Assembly: GCF_027922005.1 (NCBI RefSeq)
Contig: NZ_BSEV01000030.1
Location: 1-64,000 of the forward strand
DNA from: Streptosporangium carneum
GTDB taxonomy: Bacteria; Actinomycetota; Actinomycetes; Streptosporangiales; Streptosporangiaceae
Reading direction: 5' to 3'
Length of the DNA: 64,000 nt
The translations under genes and the position numbers were made by a program. How positions within the stretch are numbered: the stretch's first letter is position 1; every line of letters begins with the position of its first letter. Under the pieces are notes generated by a model, which saw only the letters and a list, made by a program, of their open reading frames with translations, did no database searches and was not told where the DNA came from. Below are positions 24,166 through 37,004 of this stretch, one piece after another.

Positions 24166-25323
24166 TCAGAGGCTGGAAAGGCCCAGCTCGCGGGCGATCA
24201 GCATGCGCTGGACCTCGCTGGTGCCCTCGCCGATCTCCAGGATCTTGGCGTCGCGGTAGAAGCGGCCGACGGGGTACTCGTTCATGAAGCCGTATCCGCC
24301 GAAGATCTGGGTGGCGTCGCGGGCGTTGTCCATGGCGGCGTCGCTGGCGACGAGTTTGGCGATGGCCGCCTCCTTCTTGAACGGCTCGCCGGCCAGCATC
24401 TTCTCCGCGGCGTGGTGGTAAGCCAGGCGGGCGGTGTGAGTGCGGATCTCCATGTCGGCGATCTTGAACTGGATGGCCTGGTAGTGGCCGATCGGGTGGC
24501 CGAACGCCCTGCGCTCCCGGACGTAGCGCAGGGACTCGTCCACGCAGCCCTGGGCCAGGCCCGTGGAGAGCGCGGCGATCGCGATGCGGCCCTCGTCGAG
24601 GGTCTGCAGGAACTGCGCGTAGCCCCTGCCGCGCTCGCCGAGGAGGTTGCCCGCCGGGACCCGGCAGTCGGTGAAGGAGAGCTCACGGGTGTCGGAGCAG
24701 TTCCAGCCGACCTTGGAGTACTTCTTCGAGACGGTGAAGCCGGGGGTCCCCGCGGGCACCAGGATCGTCGAGATCTCCGGCTTGCCCCCCTCACGCCTGC
24801 CGGTGATCGCGGCGACCCCGACGACCCCGGTGATGTCGGTGCCCGAGTTGGTGATGAACGCCTTGGAGCCGTTGATCACCCATTCGTCCCCGTCGAGCAC
24901 GGCCGTGGTCTGCATGCCGCCCGGCACGTCGGAGCCGCCTCCCGGCTCGGTCAGGCCGAACGCGCCGAGCATCTCACCGGAGGCGAGGCGGGGAAGCCAC
25001 CGCGCGCGCTGCTCGTCCGTGCCGAACCGGTAGATCGGCATCGCGCCCAGCGAGACGGCGGCCTCCAGGGTGATGGAGACGCTGGAGTCGACCCTGGCCA
25101 GTTCCTCGAGCGCCAGGCAGAGCGCGAAGTAGTCTCCGCCCATGCCGCCGTGCTCCTCGGGGAGAGGCAGCCCGAACAGGCCCATCGCGCCCATCTGCCG
25201 CACGATGTCGTAGGGGAACTCCTCGCGCTCGTAGAGGTCCCCGATCACCGGGGCCACGACGTCACGGGCGAACGCCTCGACGGTCTTGCGGAGGTCTTCG
25301 TATTCCTCTTCGAGTTTGGGCAT
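24166..25323 (-). CDS. Acyl-CoA dehydrogenase (liu-type cluster)
   Basis: A 385-residue FAD enzyme. Seen are FGLTEPGGGSDVPGGMQTTA (flavin/substrate loop), WVINGSKAFITN, ATQIFGGYGFMNEYPVGRFY and RDAKILEIGEGTSEVQRMLI. It should oxidise an acyl-CoA, passing electrons to ETF, in the branched-chain amino acid route encoded by this operon. The Glu just before GTSE is the canonical base of most family members; classical isovaleryl-CoA dehydrogenases have Gly/Ala there and use another Glu, so isovaleryl-CoA is not certain. The ATG at 25323 is preferred because AAGGAG sits five bases upstream; a GTG overlapping the previous stop is the alternative. Confidence 0.9.
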   Translation of the reverse strand: MPKLEEEYEDLRKTVEAFARDVVAPVIGDLYEREEFPYDIVRQMGAMGLFGLPLPEEHGGMGGDYFALCLALEELARVDSSVSITLEAAVSLGAMPIYRFGTDEQRARWLPRLASGEMLGAFGLTEPGGGSDVPGGMQTTAVLDGDEWVINGSKAFITNSGTDITGVVGVAAITGRREGGKPEISTILVPAGTPGFTVSKKYSKVGWNCSDTRELSFTDCRVPAGNLLGERGRGYAQFLQTLDEGRIAIAALSTGLAQGCVDESLRYVRERRAFGHPIGHYQAIQFKIADMEIRTHTARLAYHHAAEKMLAGEPFKKEAAIAKLVASDAAMDNARDATQIFGGYGFMNEYPVGRFYRDAKILEIGEGTSEVQRMLIARELGLSSL

Positions 25324-25325
25324 CG

Positions 25326-26269
25326 TCACTCCTTGACGTCTCGTTCGGTCGTCAGGCCCGCTGCCAGCGCCTGCACGACCCGGGATGGGCTGGGGCGGCC
25401 GAGCTCGGTCGCCAGCCAGGTGCTCGTCTCCACCAGCGACCGCAGGTCAAGGCCTGTCTCGACGCCGAGACCGTGCAGCATCCACACCAGGTCCTCGGTC
25501 GCGAGGTTGCCGGTGGCGCTCTCGGCGTAGGGGCAGCCCCCGATGCCGCCGGTCGAGGCGTCGACCACGGTCACGCCCTCGCGGAGGGCGGCGAGGGTGT
25601 TGGCCAGGGCCTGGCCGTAGGTGTCGTGGAAGTGCACGGCGAGCCGCTCGGGGCCGCCGAACGCCCCGATGAGGGCGGCCACGTGTCCGGCGGTCCCGAC
25701 GCCGACGGTGTCGCCGAGCGACAGCTCGTAGCAGCCCAGGTCCAGGAGCCTGCGGCCGACGGAGACCACCTGCGCGACGGGCGTCGGCCCCTCCCACGGG
25801 TCGCCGAAGCACATCGACACGTACGCCCTGACGCGCAGGCCGTGCTCGAGCGCCCGCGCGACCACCGGTTCGAACATCGTGAACTGTGACTCGAGCGTCC
25901 GGTTCAGGTTCCTGTTCGCGAAGGTCTCCGTGGCGCTCGCGAAGATCGCGATCTCCTGGACTCCGTGCTCGAGCGCCCGGTCCAGTCCTCGCTCGTTCGG
26001 CACGAGCACCGGATAGCGCACGCCGGGGAGCCGCTCGACCGCGGCCAGCAGCTCCGAGGCGTCGGCGAGCTGGGGCACCCATTTGGGGTGCACGAAGCTG
26101 GTCGTCTCGATCACGCGGTGTCCCGCGGCGGCGAGCCTGGCGACGAACTCCGCCTTGACCTCGACCGGAACCACGACCGACTCGTTCTGCAGCCCGTCAC
26201 GCGGGCCGACCTCGTAGACCGTGACCCGTTCCGGCAGCCCCGCCGCCGCGACCCTGTACGGCTCCCGCG

Positions 26270-26273
<4 letters not shown>
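25326..26273 (-). CDS. Hydroxymethylglutaryl-CoA lyase
   Basis: A 315-residue TIM-barrel lyase that splits HMG-CoA into acetoacetate and acetyl-CoA, the last step of leucine breakdown. Motifs: VYEVGPRDGLQNE (catalytic Arg and metal Asp), ETTSFVHPKWVPQLADA, VHFHDTYGQALANTL (metal His pair) and GGIGGCPYAESATGNLATED with the active-site cysteine. The ATG overlaps the stop of the biotin carboxylase gene (ATGA), and the dehydrogenase gene follows directly, so the operon is tightly coupled. Confidence 0.95.
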
Positions 26274-28300
<2,027 letters not shown>

Positions 28301-28304
28301 GGGG

Positions 28305-29873
28305 TCACATCCGGAAGACGCCGTAGCCGACGGGGTCGAGGGGGGCGTTGGCCGCGGCGGACAGGGCCAGGCCCAGGACGGTGCGGGTGTCGAGGGGGTC
28401 GATGACGCCGTCGTCCCAGAGGCGGGCGGTCGAGTAGTAGGGGTTGCCCTGGTCCTCGTACTGCCTGCGGATGGCGTCGGGGTCGGCGTCGCCGACGGTG
28501 GAGAGCACGTTGGCGGCCTGCTCGCCGCCCATCACCGAGATGCGGGCGTTCGGCCACATCCACAGGAACCTGGGCGAGTAGGCCCGGCCCGCCATCGCGT
28601 AGTTGCCCGCGCCGAACGAGCCGCCGACGACGACGGTGAACTTGGGCACTCTGGCGCAGGCCACGGCGGTGACCATCTTCGCGCCGTGCTTGGCGATGCC
28701 TCCCGCCTCGTAGGCCTTTCCGACCATGAACCCGCTGATGTTCTGCAGGAAGACCAGGGGGATGCCCCTGCGGTCGCACAGCTCGATGAAGTGCGCGCCC
28801 TTGAGCGCGGACTCGGCGAACAGGATGCCGTTGTTGGCGACGATCCCGACGGGGTGGCCGTGGATGTGGGCGAAGCCGGTGACGAGTGTGGCGCCGTACT
28901 CGGCCTTGAACTCCAGGAAGCGGCTGCCGTCGACGACGCGGGCGACGATCTCCCGCACGTCGTACGGCGTGCGGGTGTCGGCGGGGACGACGCCGTACAG
29001 GTCGCGGGGGTCGTGCACGGGCTCCTCGGCCGGGACGCGGTCCCAGGGGGACGGGGTCCTCGGCCCGAGGGTGGCCACGATGTCGCGGACGATCCGCAGC
29101 GCGTGGGAGTCGTCCTCGGCGAGGTGGTCGGTGACGCCGCTGACCCGGGCGTGCAGGTCGCCGCCGCCCAGTTCCTCCGCGGTGACCTCCTCCCCCGTCG
29201 CCGCCTTCACCAGCGGCGGGCCGCCCAGGAAGATCGTGCCCTGGTTGCGGACGATCACCGCCTCGTCGCTCATCGCGGGGACGTACGCTCCGCCCGCCGT
29301 GCAGGAGCCGAGGACCGCCGCGATCTGCGGGATGCCGCGCGCCGACATGGTCGCCTGGTTGTAGAAGATGCGGCCGAAGTGCTCGCGGTCGGGGAAGACC
29401 TCGTCCTGCTTGGGGAGGAACGCGCCGCCCGAGTCGACGAGGTACAGGCACGGCAGGTTGTTGTGGAGGGCGACCTCCTGGGCCCGCAGGTGCTTCTTGA
29501 CGGTCATCGGATAGTAGGTGCCGCCCTTGACGGTGGCGTCGTTGGCGACGACCACGCACTCGCGGCCCGAGACCCGGCCGACGCCGGTGATGATCCCGGC
29601 CGCGGGGGCCTCGTCGCCGTACATCCCGGTCGCGGCCAGCTGGGACAGCTCCAGGAAGCGCGAGCCGGGGTCGAGCAGGGCGTCGACGCGGTCGCGGGGC
29701 AGCAGTTTGCCCCTGGCGACATGCCTGGCGCGCGACCTCTCGGGTCCGCCGAGCCCGGCGGCGGCGACCCGTTCCGCGAGATCGGCGACGAGCCGCTCGT
29801 TGGTCTCCGCATTGCCCTTGAAACCCTCACCGCCAGGATCGCAGGCGCTTCGCAGCACCGGCCAGCCACTCAT
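28305..29873 (-). CDS. Acyl-CoA carboxyltransferase beta subunit (MCC-beta type)
   Basis: A 522-residue carboxyltransferase with N- and C-terminal crotonase-like halves. Seen are [60 protein letters not shown] (oxyanion-hole glycines), [20 protein letters not shown] and [20 protein letters not shown]. These are closest to 3-methylcrotonyl-CoA carboxylase beta (AccD1/LiuB) rather than AccD5-type propionyl enzymes. The ATG at 29873 has a G-rich ribosome-binding site. First gene of the operon; a TetR gene is divergent upstream. Confidence 0.93.
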   Translation of the reverse strand: MSGWPVLRSACDPGGEGFKGNAETNERLVADLAERVAAAGLGGPERSRARHVARGKLLPRDRVDALLDPGSRFLELSQLAATGMYGDEAPAAGIITGVGRVSGRECVVVANDATVKGGTYYPMTVKKHLRAQEVALHNNLPCLYLVDSGGAFLPKQDEVFPDREHFGRIFYNQATMSARGIPQIAAVLGSCTAGGAYVPAMSDEAVIVRNQGTIFLGGPPLVKAATGEEVTAEELGGGDLHARVSGVTDHLAEDDSHALRIVRDIVATLGPRTPSPWDRVPAEEPVHDPRDLYGVVPADTRTPYDVREIVARVVDGSRFLEFKAEYGATLVTGFAHIHGHPVGIVANNGILFAESALKGAHFIELCDRRGIPLVFLQNISGFMVGKAYEAGGIAKHGAKMVTAVACARVPKFTVVVGGSFGAGNYAMAGRAYSPRFLWMWPNARISVMGGEQAANVLSTVGDADPDAIRRQYEDQGNPYYSTARLWDDGVIDPLDTRTVLGLALSAAANAPLDPVGYGVFRM

Positions 29874-29916
29874 GCGAGCCCCCTTGTCCGGGCTTACCAC
29901 GACTCCGTCGTCGTGG

Positions 29917-29960
29917 GTTAACGGTCGCTAACGTCACTAGCGATGTTAGTCATCATTAAC
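29917..29960. promoter_or_regulatory. Cluster of operator-like repeats upstream of liu-type operon
   Basis: The divergent promoter region holds two 16-bp near-palindromes, GTTAACGGTCGCTAAC (29917-29932) and GTTAGTCATCATTAAC (29945-29960). Between and across them lies an imperfect 22-bp palindrome (29928-29949) with CTAAC / GTTAG ends. They sit 44 bases before the carboxyltransferase start and 14 before the TetR start, so they are probably the TetR binding sites. Confidence 0.7.
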
Positions 29961-29973
29961 GTCAGCGTCTACC

Positions 29974-30597
29974 ATGCGAGGTGTGACGACTGCCCAGACC
30001 CCTACCCGCAATCGCCGGGCACGGCGCATGGAGATCCTGGAGGCCGCGGCCGAGCTGTTCGCGGCGCGCGGCTTCCACGGCGTCTCCATCGAGGACATCG
30101 GCGGCGCGGTCGGCACCTCGGGCCCCGCCCTCTACCGGCACTTCAGCGGCAAGGAGGCCCTGCTGGCCGAGATGCTGCTCGACGTCAGCGAGCGCTTGCA
30201 CGCCGCGGGGGCGAGCCGGGTGACCGAGGCCCCGGACGCGGAGGGAGCCCTGGAGGCGCTGCTGACCGGCCAGATCGAGTTCGCCCTCAGCCATCCGTCG
30301 CTGATCACGGTGCACGACCGCGAGCTGGGAAACGTCCCTGAGCCCGCCCGCCGCCAGATCCGCAGACTCCAGCGCCTCTACGTGGAGGAGTGGGTCACGG
30401 TGCTGAGCGAGCTGTACCCCTCGTGCCCCCCGCCCCGCCTGCGCGCCGCGACGCACGCCGTCTTCGGCCTGCTCAACTCGACGCCGCACAGCGCGGGCGA
30501 ACTGCCGAGGGAGACGATGGCGGAACTGCTGCGCGACATGGCCCGCACGGCGCTCACCGCCGTCCAGGACACCGCCCAGAATCAGGCAAAAAGTTAG
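29974..30597 (+). CDS. TetR-family regulator of the liu-type operon
   Basis: A 207-residue TetR regulator. The HTH is VSIEDIGGAVGTSGPALYRH at about residues 37-56, and the core RRARRMEILEAAAELFAARG is typical of regulators next to actinomycete acyl-CoA carboxylase/dehydrogenase operons. Position and the repeated operator-like sites suggest that it represses the leucine/branched-chain degradation operon and itself. Its stop overlaps the stop of the convergent membrane-protein gene by four bases. A conserved start at the second MEILEA-side ATG is possible but would lose N-terminal contacts. Confidence 0.92.
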   Translation: MRGVTTAQTPTRNRRARRMEILEAAAELFAARGFHGVSIEDIGGAVGTSGPALYRHFSGKEALLAEMLLDVSERLHAAGASRVTEAPDAEGALEALLTGQIEFALSHPSLITVHDRELGNVPEPARRQIRRLQRLYVEEWVTVLSELYPSCPPPRLRAATHAVFGLLNSTPHSAGELPRETMAELLRDMARTALTAVQDTAQNQAKS

Positions 30598-30608
30598 TGA
30601 TTGTTAAC
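30593..30608. promoter_or_regulatory. Third copy of the 16-bp operator-like motif
   Basis: GTTAGTGATTGTTAAC lies at the 3' end of the TetR gene and overlaps both convergent stop codons. It matches the upstream GTTAGTCATCATTAAC at 13 of 16 positions and the reverse complement of GTTAACGGTCGCTAAC equally well. A distal site for DNA looping is possible. Confidence 0.5.
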
Positions 30609-31391
30609 GTTGAAGATGGAAGTCCACCAGTGCTGGAGCGCGTCGAGCGCCGGGGCGGACAGCCAGTTGCCGACGAAGCCGAGCAGGAAGGCCAGGAACA
30701 GGAACACCACCTGCTGGACGAACCCCGAACGGCTCTGCCCCCTGAAGCGCCGGTCCAGGACCCTCTCGAACGCCGTGAACGTCTCGGGGGACATGGCGGC
30801 CAGCCCCTGCTTCTCCTCCACCCGCCTGTTGAGCTCCTCGAGGAAGGCGAGCCGTTCCTGGAGGTAGCGCTCGAGCTCGTGTGACACCTCCTGCGTCTCG
30901 CGGACCATGCTCCGCAACGCCCTGACCCGCTGCGTCAACACCAGCTCACGCCGCTCCACCCGTTCTCTGCGGCGCCTGAGCAGCGCGGACGTCCCCCACG
31001 TGAGGGCGGTGACGACCGCGGCCAGCGCCGGGGCACCGAGGTAGAGCCACCAGAAGTACCGGTCCATGAACGTGTCGAACTCCGGCCCCCGCGTGGGCTT
31101 GCCCATGATCGCCGCGACGATTCCGAGAAGTCCCGCCGCGATGAACGCCCACCCGAAGAGCGCCCCCAGGACCTTGCCGAGGCTGAACCATTCCCCTTTG
31201 GCGGGATCCCCGGAACCGCCGGCAGGAGTCCCGGCGCCCTCCGCGGAATCCCCGGCGTCGGCGGGGTCTCCGGTCTCCCCCGCGGGAGCGCCGACGTCCG
31301 CGGACCGGTGGGAGGCATCGGAGGAGGGGGCCTGCGGGGGATCCGTGTCACCCGGGGATGTCACCACCTTCACAGGTTCGGCCACACCCAT
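30594..31391 (-). CDS. Membrane protein with coiled coil, function unknown
   Basis: A 265-residue protein. Residues 1-65 are acidic/Pro/Gly-rich and disordered with GDP/GAPAG-like repeats. Two membrane segments (KVLGALFGWAFIAAGLLGIV and YLGAPALAAVVTALTWG) are followed by a long charged helix of about 80 residues (RRERVERRELVLTQRV, RYLQERLAFLEELNRRVEEK) and a final membrane segment (VVFLFLAFLLGFVGNWL). I do not recognise the family. It is convergent with the TetR gene and stands alone on this strand; a strong terminator lies in the 190-base gap upstream. Confidence 0.8.
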   Translation of the reverse strand: MGVAEPVKVVTSPGDTDPPQAPSSDASHRSADVGAPAGETGDPADAGDSAEGAGTPAGGSGDPAKGEWFSLGKVLGALFGWAFIAAGLLGIVAAIMGKPTRGPEFDTFMDRYFWWLYLGAPALAAVVTALTWGTSALLRRRRERVERRELVLTQRVRALRSMVRETQEVSHELERYLQERLAFLEELNRRVEEKQGLAAMSPETFTAFERVLDRRFRGQSRSGFVQQVVFLFLAFLLGFVGNWLSAPALDALQHWWTSIFNVNNH

Positions 31392-31476
31392 AACGCAATC
31401 AACCTGTTCTCGCTTTTCGCCCCCGACTGATTCCGGTGAACCGATCGCTCATCCCAGCAGGGGGAGAGCCATGCGA

Positions 31477-31505
31477 GCGGCCCGGACGCCAGGCGTCCGG
31501 GCCGC
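31477..31505 (-). terminator. Strong hairpin terminator
   Basis: Arms GCGGCCCGGACGCC and GGCGTCCGGGCCGC around a single base (effective loop a few bases). It lies downstream of the secreted-repeat gene (stop near 31585) on the minus strand and upstream of the membrane-protein gene; short T stretches flank it. Confidence 0.75.
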
Positions 31506-31584
31506 CGTCTTTCCGGTCCGTTCGCGGGGAACGGACCCCTTTCTCTCATCGCCGGCGCGTCAGGCCGACGTCACCTCCGACGCG

Positions 31585-32964
31585 TCAGCGCCTGACGACC
31601 CTGACGTAGTCACTGGCGCTGGAGTCGCCGTAGAAGTCGTCGTCGCCCTTGAAGACGAACTTCCAGTACCCCGAGCCGTAGGTCCTGGCCCTGGTGAGGA
31701 CGCGGCCGCTCTCCGCGGCCCTGACGGTCTTCACGTACTGCCACTTGTGCGACCCCTTGGGCTTGAAGTACAGCCCGACCTTGGCTCCGTATCCCTCCCA
31801 GCCGTCGTCGTCACGGACCTGGAGGGTGCCGCCGAACCTCAGATACCGGCCGTAGCGGCCCGGCTCGGGCGAGGCGTTGAACCTGGTGATCCGGCTGTCG
31901 CCGCGCTCCGGCTCGGGAGCGGGCTTGCGGACGGTCACGTGGTCGGCGACACTGCTGGCGCCCTCGACGCCGTCGGCCCCGTCGAACTCGGCGCGCCAGT
32001 CACCGGAACGGGTGGCGGTCACGTCGACGCCGAAGCGGCCCTGGGCGTCGGTCCGGTCGGTGGCCACGTCGTTCCACCTGGACTCGCCGTCGGCACGGAA
32101 CAGGATGAAGACCTTGCGGCCCCTGTGTCCCTGCCAGCCGTGCCCGGTGTCCACCTGCAGACGGCCGCCGACACCGATCCGGTCGCCCTGGTCGACCGGA
32201 TCGGGCCCGGCGCCGAAGTCGACGATCCGGCTGTGCCGGACCGCTCCCCTGACGTCGACGCGGTCGGTCTCGCTCCTGGCGCCGAGCGTGGTCGAGGAAC
32301 CGTCGTACTCGGCCCGCCAGTGACCGGTCCTGAACGCCTTCGCCCTGAGCCAGAACCTGCCCTGGCCGTTGGTCTCGACGCTGCCGGGGAGCCGGTCGTA
32401 GGAACCGCCGAGCGGCCTGAAGGCCAGGTGGACCCTGGCGTTGGCCAGCGGGGCCCAGCCGTTCGCGCCGTTCTGCCTGAGCACGCCGCTGAGAGTGATC
32501 CGGCCGCCCTCGTCCACGGTCGAGGGGGTGGCCGCGATGTCGTCGAAGTCGGTCTCGAAGACCTGCTTGACGGTGAAGTCGGCGGACTTGGGCGCGGTGT
32601 TCGCCGTGACGGCCCTGAAGGTCCACTTGCCCGCGGCGAACTGGCGGTTGACGTCCTTGGTGTACTTCCACCGAGCCTTGCCCGAGCCGAGGTCGTCGGA
32701 CCTGGCCAGCCTGAACTCGGTCTCGACGCCGAGCGAGGGCTTGATCCAGCCGGTGACCGCGGAGGCGTCCCCGCTGGTCTCCGCGGTGAAGGTGACCTTC
32801 ACCGTCTCTGCGCCCTTGACCTCGACGGGGTTGGGGGTGACTGATACGTCGGTGACCGCGGGATCGGCCTTGGTCGTTCCCGCGGATGCCGTCGTGACCG
32901 GGCCAGCAACCAGGGTTGCGACGCCCAGCGCTGCCACGACAGCGACACGAATGCGTTTCACCAT
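31585..32964 (-). CDS. Secreted protein with repeated beta-sandwich units
   Basis: A 459-residue exported protein. The signal peptide (MVKRIRVAVVAALGVATLVA then VTTASAG) ends in an AxA site near residue 28. The mature part is a series of about four Ig-like units. Three of them end alike: HWRAEYDGSSTTLGARSET, DWRAEFDGADGVEGASSVAD and YWKFVFKGDDDFYGDSSASD, each followed by a DYVRV/DHVTV-type strand. No catalytic motif or anchor is seen. Likely a cell-surface or extracellular scaffold of unknown role. Isolated gene; the promoter region faces that of the E1 gene. Confidence 0.85.
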   Translation of the reverse strand: MVKRIRVAVVAALGVATLVAGPVTTASAGTTKADPAVTDVSVTPNPVEVKGAETVKVTFTAETSGDASAVTGWIKPSLGVETEFRLARSDDLGSGKARWKYTKDVNRQFAAGKWTFRAVTANTAPKSADFTVKQVFETDFDDIAATPSTVDEGGRITLSGVLRQNGANGWAPLANARVHLAFRPLGGSYDRLPGSVETNGQGRFWLRAKAFRTGHWRAEYDGSSTTLGARSETDRVDVRGAVRHSRIVDFGAGPDPVDQGDRIGVGGRLQVDTGHGWQGHRGRKVFILFRADGESRWNDVATDRTDAQGRFGVDVTATRSGDWRAEFDGADGVEGASSVADHVTVRKPAPEPERGDSRITRFNASPEPGRYGRYLRFGGTLQVRDDDGWEGYGAKVGLYFKPKGSHKWQYVKTVRAAESGRVLTRARTYGSGYWKFVFKGDDDFYGDSSASDYVRVVRR

Positions 32965-33060
32965 TCGGGTCTTCCGTCCTTCCCGTTTGGGTGCACGCGG
33001 CTTGAGGGTGCCACGTCATTACTTCAAGTAGACGTATGAGTCAGGCAATGGGTTGATAAG

Positions 33061-33090
33061 TCTGACAAATTGTTATGAGGAGCTGTCAGA
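33061..33090. promoter_or_regulatory. Inverted repeat in the divergent promoter region
   Basis: TCTGACA (33061-33067) and TGTCAGA (33084-33090) with a 16-base spacer, in the AT-richer gap between the secreted-repeat gene and the E1 gene. It may bind a regulator of the E1 gene; no regulator gene is adjacent. Confidence 0.4.
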
Positions 33091-33191
33091 CAAGGCCTGA
33101 CCGGCCGCCCGCGGAAGGCGATCGCCGTACACGAGGCCCCAAAGACGTCAAGGTCCGGTGCGGAAGTTGTCGATGGGGACATAATCGGGCT

Positions 33192-35402
<2,211 letters not shown>

Positions 35403-35522
35403 CCAGTCCGCGGAATCCCTCCGAACCCCTTCCCGATCGTGTTCAATTGGTGACGCACCGCTACGAATCGCTTACGTGGTTCACCGGCGGACGAGCTCCC
35501 ATCACCCCCTGCAGGAGATACC

Positions 35523-35915
35523 ATGCCCGACGTGGCGACGAAGAGCACCGGCCAGCGCGTGACGGACCTGGAGTCCTGGGCCTTCAGAACGGGCTCGGAT
35601 CTCGCCGACATCAAGGAGACTCTGGGCGAGCTCCCCGCGACCGTCCGGGAGGAGGTCATGGTGTACACCTCTCCGATGTTCGAAGAGATCATGAACAGGA
35701 TGGCCACCAAGGAGGACCTCTCCGCGCTCACCGCCAGGGTGGACGGGCTGGAGACCAGGGTGGGGAGCCTCGAGGTCAAGGTCGACCGCCTGGAGACCAA
35801 GGTGGACGACCTGGCGGCGCGGATGACCTCCATGGAGGGGCGGATGGGCTCCATGGAGAACCGGATGGGCTCCATGGAAGGCAAGATCGACCTGATCCTG
35901 GCCAAGCTCGGCTGA
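35523..35915 (+). CDS. Small coiled-coil protein
   Basis: A 130-residue hydrophilic protein. Residues 60-128 form a heptad coiled coil with runs such as LTARVDGLETRVGSLEVKVD and the short repeats GRMGSMENRMGSMEGKID. There is no signal peptide or membrane segment. The pattern resembles phage tail-fibre or laterally encoded DUF1640-like coiled coils, but no family is certain. GCAGGAG lies at proper distance before the ATG. It is followed by a hairpin terminator, so it is a short stand-alone transcript. Confidence 0.75.
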   Translation: MPDVATKSTGQRVTDLESWAFRTGSDLADIKETLGELPATVREEVMVYTSPMFEEIMNRMATKEDLSALTARVDGLETRVGSLEVKVDRLETKVDDLAARMTSMEGRMGSMENRMGSMEGKIDLILAKLG

Positions 35916-35927
35916 TCTCCGACACGG

Positions 35928-35953
35928 AGGCCTCGGCGTCGACGCCGGGGCCT
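35928..35953 (+). terminator. Hairpin terminator after the coiled-coil gene
   Basis: AGGCCTCGGCGTC pairs with GACGCCGGGGCCT with one mismatch, 13 bases after the stop codon. A tight hairpin followed by TTCCCG. Confidence 0.65.
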
Positions 35954-36272
35954 TCCCGCGTTCCGGCGCGGCGGACCCCGCCGCCCCACGCGGACGGACA
36001 CCGAACCCATCGCAGCAACAATTCACCACATAGTCGATATATCCCATTATTCGACCAAATAAATAACACTCTGCCCGTAAACACGACAAAGCCTTTACGA
36101 GACACCCGAACAGGTCGCTTTCATCGGCGAAACCGCCAATGGCGAGGAGGCGACAAAAAACGTTCCACAAAGCGGCGGATTCGGCCGACAGAAACCAGGG
36201 AACTGCTTTACCGTCTCATGGCGAAGCATGTGCTGTGTCAAGCGTTTCGTTCCACGCGTGGAGGGTCGGCCG
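35954..36272. other. AT-richer intergenic stretch
   Basis: About 320 bases without a convincing gene. From 36010 to 36140 it is markedly richer in A/T than its surroundings (for example TCGATATATCCCATTATTCG and AAATAAATAACACTC), which suits a promoter for the repeat protein downstream or foreign DNA. No clear -35/-10 pair could be fixed. Confidence 0.5.
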
Positions 36273-36962
36273 ATGGTCTCCGTCAACCAGGGTGTCTGGG
36301 TTCCGGGCAGCGATGTCTACCGGTACGGCTACGGCTGCATCCCCAACATCCCGATCGTCGGCGCGCCCTCGGACACCAACTTCCGTCGCTGGTCGATGCT
36401 GCACGACGGCGCCGGCTACCGTCTCTACGCCTTCAAGGGCAGCACCCGCGACACCCTCTACCAGTTCGCCTGGGACGGCACGTCATACGCCTACGACCAC
36501 GAGTCGATCCCGGTGCTCACCCTGACGAACGCGCCCGCCGACGCGGACAGCGGCAGCTTCTCGGTGCTGCACAGCGGTGACGCCTATCACCTCTACCTGC
36601 GCAGGATCGGCGACCCCACGGTTCTCTACCAGTTCGTCCACGTGCCGGGAACCTCGACCTACCAGTGGGCGTACGGCGACCACATCCCCGTCCTGCGGGT
36701 CACCGGCTTCCCGGAGGACACCGACTGGTCACGCTGGACGATGCTGCACGACGGCTCCGCGTACCGCATCTACGCCTTCCACCACGGGAGCAACGACGCG
36801 CTCTCCCAGGGAACGTGGAACCCCGCGACGCACGAGTACCAGTACGCCTACGACTCGATCCCCCAGCTGAGGCTCGAGGGCTACCCGTCGGGCAGCGACG
36901 CGGGACGGGTGGCGGCGCTGCACGACGGCGCCGCCTACCGGTTCTACTTCCAGGCGCGCTAG
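36273..36962 (+). CDS. Four-repeat protein of unknown function
   Basis: A 229-residue protein built of four units of about 58 residues; the last is cut short. Each has a core such as RRWSMLHDGAGYRLYAFKGS, SRWTMLHDGSAYRIYAFHHG or VAALHDGAAYRFYF, then LYQF-type and YAYDSIP-type strands. Aromatic and glycine positions are regular, which suggests a beta-propeller- or lectin-like fold. No signal peptide is seen. The ATG at 36273 has GAGGG upstream; an earlier in-frame ATG at 36228 would add a Cys/Arg-rich leader. A perfect 17-bp terminator starts four bases after the stop. I do not recognise a named family. Confidence 0.8.
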   Translation: MVSVNQGVWVPGSDVYRYGYGCIPNIPIVGAPSDTNFRRWSMLHDGAGYRLYAFKGSTRDTLYQFAWDGTSYAYDHESIPVLTLTNAPADADSGSFSVLHSGDAYHLYLRRIGDPTVLYQFVHVPGTSTYQWAYGDHIPVLRVTGFPEDTDWSRWTMLHDGSAYRIYAFHHGSNDALSQGTWNPATHEYQYAYDSIPQLRLEGYPSGSDAGRVAALHDGAAYRFYFQAR

Positions 36963-36965
36963 GAG

Positions 36966-37004
36966 GCGGTCCCCCGGACGCGAGGGGCGCGTCCGGGGGA
37001 CCGC
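36966..37004. terminator. Bidirectional hairpin terminator, 17-bp stem
   Basis: Perfect arms GCGGTCCCCCGGACGCG and CGCGTCCGGGGGACCGC with the five-base loop AGGGG. It lies between the convergent repeat-protein and corA genes and reaches the first base of the corA stop, so it can end both transcripts. Confidence 0.9.

Noticed and set aside
24166-25323. Naming the acyl-CoA dehydrogenase an isovaleryl-CoA dehydrogenase
   Set aside because: The operon suggests it, but the GEGTSE motif carries the canonical Glu that typical isovaleryl-CoA dehydrogenases lack.
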